From Entrophospora sp. SA101 (taxonomy: Eukaryota > Glomeromycota > Glomeromycetes > Entrophosporales > Entrophosporaceae), in contig CAUDNR010000724.1 of the NCBI GenBank assembly GCA_958430865.1, positions 36,010 through 100,009 of the forward strand: DNA of 64,000 bases. Reading direction: 5' to 3'. The position numbers and the translations under genes were made by a program. Below are positions 24,701 to 34,129 of this stretch, one piece after another. The number at the start of each line of letters is the position of its first letter. Positions within the stretch are counted from its first letter, which is position 1. The notes under the pieces are model-generated. The model was not told the DNA's origin and did not search any database. It was given only the letters and a program-made list of their open reading frames with translations.

Positions 24701-26769
24701 TTATATTAAAAGATACCGTGGAAGATGTTGAGTCACTTATAAATACAATGAGCAGTTATTCAACAAAAGAACGTGTCACTTGTCTAAAATTCATTGCTTC
24801 TCCTTCATTGCCATCTTACAACTCATCATCATCCAGCTGTGATGGTGAAGATGATCATAATGGTAATCTTAATCATAATAACTATTCAAACACTTTTATG
24901 TCAAGGTCTTCTTCATTATCTTCGCTGGAAAATAACAAATCATCTGTTATTTTGCTTGCAACATATCGTAATGGTTATTTTCGTGAATGGGATCTTGTGT
25001 CTGGTCAAGTTGTACATACAATATTCACACATCAAAAAGGTGGCATAACTTATCTTTGTGTTGTGGGTGAAGATGAAAAGCAAGATTATAATCACGATAA
25101 ATTAGTGGTTTTAACTGGTGCTAGAGATGGTTCAGTAAAATGTTGGGCTAGAAATATACATTATCCTCATAGTAATGAATCAACTCCAAGCAATAATCAC
25201 AATAACAGTAATGATTCTTCATCATCACAACCACATAAGTTTCGATGGGATCTATTATACACAATACCTGGAAGACCAAATTATGCTATAACATGTATTG
25301 CAACCAAAATAATTAAAAAGGATAGTATTGGTATTTTGGTGACTGGTACTTCTGATGGCCAGGTTAATGTATATGATTACCGAACAAGTAAACTTATTGT
25401 AACATTGAGTAAAGGTTTACTTGCAAAACAGAAATCTAAAAAAAAACATAAAAAACCAACATTACAAAAACACTCTTTGCTTCAACAACAATATCGTTTT
25501 GATAGTAATGGTTTTATTAATGGTAATGGCAAAATTAATGGTAATATACATTTTCAAAATTCAGATCAAGAATGGGATGATGATGATTATGAAGATTATG
25601 ATACAGATGAAGATGATAGTGAAGATGATGAATTGTCACATGAAGATTCTATAACAAATATAATAATTCATCCACTTAAAGAAAAAAGCTGTCCATGTGG
25701 TAATACTGAAGAACCAGGTGGTTTTACAATTGTTACTTCATCAGTTGATGAAAAAGTTCTTGTCTGGCAATTAGTTCGTAATGTGATGGATTGTACATGT
25801 ATTTCATTAAATTTTGATTACCATCTCTCTAATAATAAAGCCAATAAAAAAAATTTATCGCCATCATCAATAACATCTGTAACAAATAATATAAATGATA
25901 ATTTAACAAGATTCAAAAATAATGTTTCAAATCAACTTAACAATCATCAAAAAGTAGCAGAATGGAATGGTGTTGTATCATATCAATCCAAATTCATAGG
26001 ACATATAAGTCAACTTGGTGGTTCAGCAATTGTACTTGCTAGAGAGCATGTGGTTGGTGTAAGAAAAGTTAAAAATTCAAAGAATAAACAATGTCATGGA
26101 GCTGAAGGTGAATGGGAGGTATGGATGTTGGATATTAATGAACCTCAAGCTATCGAATCAAATAATCTTTGTACAGGTGATAATAATGATATAGATAATG
26201 AAGATGAAGATGAAGAGGATGATCTTGTTGAATTATCAGTTCAGACAATTTCTTTAGTTAATGAGAAAGATTTATTTGAAGAACAACAAAAACATAAAAA
26301 TGAACAACTTAAATTACAAGAAAAAGCAAGTTCTGTTGAACTTAAAGGATTTGTTAGAAAACGTAGAAACATTACAATCAATAACAACAACAACAACAAC
26401 AACAATAATGGTGGTCCCATAATCACTAATAAAGCATTTGCTTCTAGTCTGAGCAATCATCATCATCACCATGATGATGATGATGACGACTTGAATATTC
26501 AAAAAGCACAAAAAAGATATGGTAGTGTAATGATTAATAAGGTTAATTCAGATAATGATAAAAGTAGAAATAATAATGGTAATGAACAAAGCTTGCTAAA
26601 TTTTGAAGATGAAAATGATAAGAATGAAATATTACCATTTGCTTATATACGGCAAGTTGTTAAAGTTGGTGAAGAGGGAGTTGCAGTTGCATATGGTAAT
26701 TTTATTAAAGTTGTATATTTTGAAGGATCATCGGATGATGATGAACTAATAGACAAGGACGTTTCTTGA
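21702..26769 (+). CDS. SCAP-like sterol-sensing escort protein (6 exons, 1533 aa)
   Basis: SCAP binds SREBP transcription factors in the ER and escorts them to the Golgi when sterols are low (family knowledge). Exons: 21702-22592, 22746-22993, 23074-23186, 23262-23455, 23529-23669, 23755-26769. All introns are GT-AG, total 4602 nt, no internal stop. An N-terminal membrane anchor (~25-50) is followed by a ~250-residue lumenal loop. The sterol-sensing domain spans ~318-545: SYISLSLRRLNSVKSKIGLAF (Tyr332 at the conserved SSD Tyr), IMIIGVENVVTLTK, and FISVTMIIDYLLQMSLYI (Asp462 at the conserved SSD Asp). Another hydrophobic segment is at ~653-680. The C-terminus (~740-1525) carries degenerate WD40 repeats (e.g. 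GFEDGVVRVWDL, GARDGSVKCWA, SSVDEKVLVWQL) broken by Asn/Asp/His low-complexity inserts. Longer than human SCAP (1279), mainly through these inserts. Confidence 0.93.
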
Positions 26770-28440
26770 AGTTATTGTTATTAATCATATCATCATCAGT
26801 TTTATTTTTTCTTTATATATCTATCAATTTTATTTTTTCTTTATATATTTATTTTTTTAATCAGTCCATTTGTTATATATATTCATAATATTATTATCAA
26901 AAAGCTTGTATAAATACTATTTGTTTTTTTACTTTTGTGATATAAATATTTCAATTGACTTTGTAGATAGATAGAAGACTTGACAATGTATAAGCGATAA
27001 CTAAATGATTTCTTTTTATATATAATCACTGATTCATGAATGAATTGGAGCATGCCCCTGTCTGTTTCCTACAATGCAAATCACTTCGTCACAGAGTTTA
27101 CCTTTTAAAATGAAATCATCTTCCCTGTAAACATTTTTTTTAGACTGGACACATGATAAAAATGCACTTGATCATTTTGATAATGCAATTTTCTTAAGTT
27201 CTTAAGCTCATGTAAAGCATTCGTTTTATCAGTTGTGACGAAATCAATTTAAAATAGAAAAAGTCATGTGACTGTGCACAAAACCCATTTTTATGGAAAA
27301 TCTATTTTATATTTTAATTAACATATATATATATATATCACTTTAAATTTTCTTTATATTTTGGTAAAATTGATCAATAATTTACTTAAAAGTAAAAGTT
27401 TGAGGCTTCTGTGATCTTGTATGTCAGAATTGTGTCATTATTATTATTAATAAGTAATTATACTTGCAGGTAAAAAACTTATTTTATATTCTCTTTAATA
27501 GTTTCCAATATGATTGCCCTGGTAGTTTTTTATATTGTATGTTTTTTTAATATTTAATATTTATATATATATATATAAATTAAATTAAAATCACTACTAT
27601 GTATCTTTCTCTTAGTTGAACCAAAATAAACAAACATTACTTATCTTTTTGTTGTTATTTAATTATTTCCTTGAATGCAAATGCTTTTGCCATCACTATT
27701 CATGTCTATTAATGGTGATTGTATTATTATTCATAGTAAATAATTGCATCACCCTGAGTAATAATACCATGCAGAAATGAAAATTTTAAGGAACCAATTT
27801 TAAAAAAGACTGCATAATAATGTGCATCTATCCAGGACACCAAAATAAATAAATAAATAATTTTTGGAATAAAATTATTTTTCCTTCCAATTTCATACAA
27901 GCTGGAGAGTTCCTTAATGATCATTCTCAAAATCCCAAAAAATAGAATGAACAAATCTGATATTGATCACAGGCAGAGTAGGTCTTGGAAATTAATTGTT
28001 AGATCTCAGCCAAGGTTTTGACTTTTGGAGATGGAATTGCTTGAGTGAAGGTTGTACATGGTTGTTTGTGATGTTGTTATTGGTCCTATACTTAATATTA
28101 TTGTCAATGTATAGGGTGGTGGTGGATTCGAAGCTCCAGGCATCGGATAGTATCTGTATCCAATACATACATGTTAGCCAAGATTGGTTTTGCATTTGCC
28201 AAATATTTTGGCAACATTCTGGCTTTCCCATATTCCCTATATTAATGGTCATAAAAAAACCACCCAGAGTTTTGGCTATTGAATCAAAGAATTCAAATAA
28301 TTTTGGATATAATTTTGGCCACTATTAAAATTAATTTTTGGCTACTTTGAAAACTATTTTGGCAATGATCATTTACTAACAGAAGTAATTTTGGCCAACA
28401 TGTATGGTCCAATACCAACCTTGATCATTTCCTTTCACAA
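26770..28440. other. Intergenic stretch after SCAP, no recognised gene
   Basis: AT-rich 3' flank, with (ta)n runs near 27320 and 27565. The overlapping open frames at 27992-28328 on both strands (86 and 110 codons) have unusual composition, with repeated attttggc words on the plus strand, but match nothing I recognise. They may be decayed transposon sequence. Confidence 0.4.
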
Positions 28441-28756
28441 TCATGCAATCACTATGCACAATTCAGCACTATGAGATTTTTTCCACAGGAGAAAGGGGAA
28501 TTGGATATGCCAATAGACTTTGGATGAGCAAGAGGCTTTAAACACTCCACAACAATGTAATCCTAATAAATCCCAGGGCCAAGCTCCCTCCCCATTTAGG
28601 ATTATTCCCGTTCCGTTGGGATTTATTTGCATTGTTGTATCACCAGGTGGAGCAGGTCTGATTAGCCTTATGCACTCAAGGAAGGCAGTTAATGTTTGAA
28701 TATTCAAGTCCTGAGCCTCAAATGTTACATGTTGATTTGTTTCTTGGTTTCCCTAA
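28441..28756 (-). pseudogene. Unidentified GC-richer coding-like fragment
   Basis: A frame open for about 105 codons on the minus strand (28756 to the stop at 28441) with clearly higher GC and non-low-complexity translation, including ECIRLIRPAPPGDTTMQINP and GEGAWPWDLLGLHCCGVF. The region contrasts with its AT-rich surroundings. No start codon context, splice sites or family could be identified. It may be a fragment of a transposon gene or an exon of a dead gene. Confidence 0.3.
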
Positions 28757-29369
28757 TTGTCCAAAGAGAAATTTTCAGCTCTTTTTGCTTCAACACTTAT
28801 GATCATTGAATATTAATGTTAATAATGTTAATGCAAAACAAATATACAAATCATTTGTTGAATACCCAATTTTCTTCATCTCCCGTCCAAAAAATTTTAA
28901 AATGGGGGTTTGTACAACATATGTTCCTTAAAAAAATTTTTTTTTTGTGTTTTGCGCTAAATTTTCTTTATCTTCTTTAATATTTAATATAAAAAATGGC
29001 AAAAAGAAGTTTAAAAATCTAGCCCAGTTATCTGAAAGTAATTTGTAAGTATTATTAGAGAATTATTATTTTATTATCAACTCTCTAAACTTTTTAACTC
29101 ATTTTACTACAAAAATAGCAATAGTGATGGACATGATGAGCCCCTAAATGATGCAAACATAGTCATTCAACAACATATAACATAAAAAGGCCAGATCTGT
29201 GGTCAGCTGATAACAAAGCAACTCCGGGGGAACTATACATTGCAATAATAAAATTGGAGTTGGATAATGAAAAATATGATGGGGAGCATTATCATACCTT
29301 ATGTTTGCTAAGTCACAAACAACTCCCCCAAATTCAATCAAGTGCATTATTTTTTAATTCAAGCACTAA

Positions 29370-30511
29370 AATCTTGAATGTGTATTCACACCAAAACCAA
29401 TCAAAATCGGTGCAGAGAAGTTAGAAATGCTTCTCAAATTTACATTACGTTTATTTACATCAATACTAGGCAAAGAACTTGTTTATGAAAATGATCAATT
29501 TTCATATCTAGTTGCTCCACTTTTGCCACATTCACAAATTAGTCAGAATGCTGATAAATATATTGACTGGAATGAAGTCAAGAAGGCTGAATATGAACAT
29601 TTGGAGGTTGATCTAATGAATTTAGATAACACAATTATAATTGATTATGCTGATAATTTAAAATATTACTTTGTAAGTCAATATGTCATGACCTAAATCC
29701 ATTATCACCAATACCACCAAGAATGGCCATAATAACGAAGGAAAAAGGTTGTAAAAATTTTGTTGAATTTATAAAAAAATATCCAATCTTGGAGTAAAAA
29801 ATTTTAATCAACCATTGATCAATGTCAAAGAGATCTCAAAATTCACAAATTTTTTACAACCTGGCGCACTTCCTATGTTAGCACCAACAACATATCTGAT
29901 GCCAGAATTTGTTAAAAATTTTTCAATTGAAGCTTCAATTTTCAGATCAGCATTGTTATTACCATCAATACTCACAAGATTGGATTCACAACTTTTGGCC
30001 TTAGAATTGAAAAATAGATTAGTTTTACCAATCAATAATGAGTATTTGCTGTCAGCCTTAACTACTTCATCTGCAAATATGGAAATGGTGATTCATTTTT
30101 AAAATTCTGTGTGACCATTAGATTATATGTTTCTTCTGAAGTGAACATGAGTAAACTTACTAAAGAATGTGTTAAAATCATTTGCAACAAAACACTTTAT
30201 AAAAGTGCAAAAAAATTGCATTTATATGAACATGTAAGTCTTAACCTTTTATTTTTTTTTAAAAAAAATAACAAAAATGGCAATAATTAATTACTTTTTT
30301 CTTTTTTCAAAATAGCAGCATTACAACAGAAGATTCAGAAGTAGGGAGTCAACATTGCACATTATCAATTCATGATTCTGTAGTTGGACAAGCAAGCTCC
30401 AAGAGTGATACAATATCAATAAAACTCGCAGCACAAATTGTTTTAGAAAAAATTGAGAAAGATGATGAATACCTTGATTTTGGATGTGGCTGTTCAAGTG
30501 AATATAAATAG
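29370..30511 (+). pseudogene. Dicer-like pseudogene copy A (PAZ-region, RNase III remnants, dsRBD)
   Basis: Conceptual translation shows parts of the C-terminal half of a Dicer. First comes the segment before PAZ (EKLEMLLKFTLRLF, LVAPLLP; ~29425-29530). Then a PAZ-region linker to ATITKEKGCKNFVEFIKKYP (~29790), and the characteristic PTTYLMPEFV...SIFRSALLLPSILTRLDSQL (~29890-29990). LLSALTTSSANMEM leads into an RNase III domain, but the sequence jumps to GDSFLKFC (~30090), losing the catalytic signature helix. After an apparent intron (donor gtaagt ~30234) a dsRNA-binding-domain-like end (LSIHDSVVGQASSKS, AAQIVLEKIEKDDEYLDF) runs to TAG 30509-30511. The helicase half is absent, frames are broken, and the second RNase III domain is missing. 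Dicers process dsRNA into small RNAs; this copy cannot. Confidence 0.75.
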
Positions 30512-31497
30512 TTTCAAGTATATACATTACATGTTACAAAAAAATGGAAAATTTTGATACAAATGAGAAAAGGTATATTTTTGTTCTTTCTAGCAGTAAA
30601 TTGTCACAACTTTCTATATAAAACCATTCACAAGCCCATTACAAAGAAAGATTAAGAAGTTAATTTGATTTAAATATAATTTTGAAAGTCTGTTATTTAA
30701 GTTCAAAATTTATTCATTAGAATTTAAGCTTAAAGTCATGTCACATCAATTGATTTTCTATATGTGAAAATAAATTTGAAATTCATGTCACATGAAGTTT
30801 TTTTAAAATATCTCATTATTTTTATAATAAACTCAAACTTCGTTGTTAAAGTAAAATGAAAGTACTCCATTAAAGCTTTCTAATGAATAATCTTTCATAT
30901 CGAAAGGTCTTCTCTACATGAATTCATGGTTACTCAAAAATGGTATTACTTTTTCACTTCAAAGCTCAATATTGCTTTAAAAGACTTGATAGTAAATGAG
31001 AAGGTGTAGAATACTTTAAGCTTCATATGGTTATTACTTTATGGGTATATTGCTAATAAGTTTTAGAGAGGTTCACAAAAAACTATTTTATAGAAATTTA
31101 ATAATCATGAAGAATTTTTGTAGATGGATTCAGCAAAAACTAAAAGGTATTTTATAATTTATTGGTGATTGTTTTATATTTCTGACTTTATATTGATTGT
31201 ATATATAATAAGTTTTTTTATCTAATTTCGTGTAACAAATAAAATATGGGGTTGTAGATCAATTCAAATCTATTTTGCAAATTAATTTAAAAAATTCTTT
31301 GTTGCCCAATTACTCATTTTTTTTTTTTATTAAGTAAACAAGACCTGATTTTTTCACCAGTTATAATCCTTATAATATAAATGCATATTATGCAAAAAAC
31401 TCAATTTTGGTCAGGGGACACTTAAGCTATCTTTTGCTAGAGAACCCCACATATGGAAATTATATGTAGAATATATGGAATTGGTTTTTCTGATGAC
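30512..31497. other. AT-rich spacer between the two Dicer-like remnants
   Basis: No gene seen. The spacer separates two copies of related Dicer sequence in the same orientation. Confidence 0.5.
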
Positions 31498-32520
31498 TAG
31501 GCAAAGAACTTGTATATATATGAAATTGATCAACTTTCATATCTAGTTGCTCCACTTTTGAATTGATCGGAATGCTGATAAATATATTGACTGAAATGAA
31601 GTCAAGAAGGCTGCATATGAATATTTTGAGGACAATCTAATGAATTTAGATGACACAGTTATAATTGATTATGCTGATAATTTTGCACAGTCAATATTTC
31701 ATGATCTAAATCCACTATCACCAATACCACCAAGAATGGCCACAATAAAGACTAGTGCCGTAAATTATGATGATGGTAGTAATTGTATCTACGGCATATA
31801 AAAAGTGGTTGCAATTACCTTTGCAACCACTTTTGCAACCATACTTTTTCCTTTTTTGGATTACGGCACTAGTCTTTAGGCCACAATAATAAAGGAAAAG
31901 GATTGTAAAAAATTTGTTGAATTTTATAAAAAAATATCTTAAGTAAACATCTTAATCAACCATTGATCAATGTCAAAGAAATCTCAAAAATCACGAATTT
32001 TTTACAACCTGGTGCACTTCCTATATTAGCACCAACAACATATGTGGTGCCAAAATTTTATAAAAAATTTTCAATTGGGGCATCAATTTTCAGATCTGTA
32101 TTATTATTACCATTGATACTTACAAGATTGGATTCACAAGTTACAGAATTTTTATCTGTAATGGAAAAAATATAAGAAAAGGGAGAGGATGTTGATGATT
32201 ATTAAAACAATGTAGAGGTTCCTAAAGAAATGGGGAGCATGGTAAAAAGCATCTTTGTGGATGCAAAACTTGATTCACAATTTCCTCAAACATTGTTTGA
32301 TTTATGGATTGAGTCAGTTTTAAGTGATCATGTTGCTCCTCTTATGTTGCCAATGATAAATCTTACAGAAGCATGGATGTGAACAATTTTTATGGTAAGT
32401 CTTAACTTTTATTTAAAAATAACAAAAATGGCAATAATTAATTTTTTCTTTTTCAAAAATAGCAACATCACAACAGAAGATCAGAAGTAGAAAGTCAACA
32501 TTGCACATTATCAATTCATG
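31498..32520 (+). pseudogene. Dicer-like pseudogene copy B, interrupted by a MITE
   Basis: Parallel to copy A at nucleotide level: the gcaaagaacttg...gttgctccacttttg block (31500-31560, with stops), ccactatcaccaataccacc (~31712), then a MITE at 31746-31878. It resumes at ggccacaataataaagg and INVKEISKITNFLQPGALPI (~31963) through SIFRSVLLLPLILTRLDSQV. It then has a segment not kept in copy A (PKEMGSMVKSIFVDAKLDSQ... ~32225-32380), which resembles the end of a second RNase III domain. The shared intron-like segment follows (donor gtaagt ~32396), and the sequence ends in the start of the dsRBD exon (~32520), where another MITE begins. Multiple stops and frameshifts; nonfunctional. Confidence 0.7.
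31746..31878. mobile_element. 133-bp MITE with perfect 18-bp TIRs, TSD GGCCACAA
   Basis: Ends are perfect inverted repeats TAAAGACTAGTGCCGTAA. The element is flanked by ggccacaa at 31738-31745 and 31879-31886. Copy A of the Dicer remnant shows the uninterrupted target (ggccataataa), which independently supports the insertion boundaries. An 8-bp target duplication suggests hAT-type mobilisation (inference). Internally aaagtggttgcaa and ttgcaaccacttt form a hairpin. Confidence 0.92.
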
Positions 32521-32541
32521 CTTAAAGTCATGAGATGCTAT

Positions 32542-32660
32542 GGTTGCTTGCCAAAACTCTCTCAGAAATCAATCAGCAAAGTTCAGTTGGTTACACACCA
32601 ATTGTTTATTAGAGCTTTGACAGAGTTTCAGCAGTCATTAAGAGGTTTCAGCAAGCAACC
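32542..32660. mobile_element. 119-bp MITE, family GGTTGCTTGCC (copy 1)
   Basis: Starts ggttgcttgccaaaactc and ends with the near inverse (gtttcagcaagcaacc). The same termini and internal words (acacaccaattgtttatta, agagttt, cagtcattaag) recur at 49086-49284. TA lies just outside or at each end, so the target duplication is probably short. Placed immediately after the Dicer copy B remnant. Confidence 0.7.
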
Positions 32661-32895
32661 TTATATGGGGTATACTGCAACAAAACCAGACAAAGTGAAC
32701 ATTAGTATTACCAATAATTTTAGGAATCAAAATTTAGTAATGTGATTATTCTCATTTGTTATCTTTGTTTTTTTCTTAATATTAAGTGGTATATAGAATT
32801 ACCCCTATATAAAAATAATTAATATGAAGTTAATTTATATTAGGTCTACCATGGAGCCCAAGAATTATATTACTATTAGAAGTATTTTAAAAAAG

Positions 32896-33877
32896 TAGAG
32901 ATGTTAATCAGTCCTGGACTTAAAGTCCCAGAAAAAGTCCAAACTTTTTCAAATAGTTAATAAAAATATTTATTATATACTTTTATTATATATTATTATA
33001 AAATTTTGTAAATATAAAAAAAATTATATTATAAAAATATATTTAATATATTTTATATTGAAACAATCTTTGCTTCAATCCAATTTTTAAGACATAAACT
33101 TGCTCATGCCTTTTCAGGATCCAATTTATTATGAACTGGGCTTAATTTGTGTTTAGTTATGCTAAAGTTGACTCATTTGACACATTAGTTGCTTGTATTG
33201 AAAAAAAAATCACAAGCCATATGTGACAAAACAGTATAATTGGGATCTTTAGATCTTGTAAAATACTGCCCAGGCAATTTACTTCTTCTGGCATTTCTGA
33301 TTATCTTTTGATAAATTCATTGTTTGAAGTTGATTGATTATAGTGATTTGAAATGATCTTTTAAAATAACTACATGTTGATGTTGAATTTATTGATGGGC
33401 TTCTAAAGATAAATTATATTTTTCTGAATACAATACATCATCAATATTTTATCATAGTCATTAATGAAAACAAAAGGTTGTGATTGTTTTTGTGCTTCAA
33501 TTTTGTTGTAAGTGTCTTTGTAAAGATCAAATTTGCCATCAACCTTAAAGCTATTTCAATTGATGATGACATTTGAAAAAATTATATATATCACATGTAT
33601 ACATGAAGTCAAAATTAAAACCCCAAAGTCAAAATGTTTTGACTTGAGACAACTACATAGTAAAAATCAGTTTTGACCTTATTTCGACCCTATTTTGACC
33701 AGATCTGCAAATAGTCAAAATAGTTTTGACTTCATGTATAATCACATGAAATTTTTTTTAAATATTAATGTTACACAAAGACTTATAGGGACTTTAAGTC
33801 CTGGTAGGACCGAACCTGAAACAATTCAGTCCTGGACTTTTTGGGACTCATTCCCAAAAGACTGGTTGACATCCCTA
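32896..33877. mobile_element. 982-bp nonautonomous hAT-type element, TSD TAAAAAAG
   Basis: The left end tagagatgttaatcagtc and the right end, whose inverse reads tagggatgtcaaccagtc, form imperfect TIRs. Perfect 8-bp direct repeats taaaaaag flank it (32888-32895 and 33878-33885). TIRs beginning TAGRG and an 8-bp duplication are typical of hAT elements. The ends carry short repeated words around ggacttaaagtcc and agtcctggact. No transposase frame inside. A further MITE is nested at 33598-33740. A right-end relative lies at 63245-63353. Confidence 0.9.
33598..33740. mobile_element. 143-bp MITE nested in the hAT-type element, TSD ATCACATG
   Basis: Perfect 17-bp inverted ends TATACATGAAGTCAAAA are flanked by atcacatg at 33590-33597 and 33741-33748. 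The interior is rich in gtcaaaa/ttttgac words that can pair with each other. It has no coding capacity. It inserted after the 982-bp host element. Confidence 0.92.
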
Positions 33878-34129
33878 TAAAAAAGGAACAAGGTGAATAG
33901 CACCTTATATTTCAAAATAAATAATATTCAGACACTGGAAGCTTATCCAAGGAAAGAAAGGATTACTTATGAAATTTACCAAGAGGAAGAAAACAGAATG
34001 AGGTGTGCTATTACTAAGGTTACTGGTCCAAACTATTTTGAAAAAAAGTAGCTTTGACAATATTTCTCTTCCTCTTCATTTGTAGTCGTATTTCCACACC
34101 ATGGTTAGTGTAGCAATTATAGGTGCTGC

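Noticed and set aside
26241..26511. Leu/Val-rich minus ORFs at the 3' end of the SCAP-like gene
   Set aside because: Shadows of the Asn and Asp/His tracts of the real gene.
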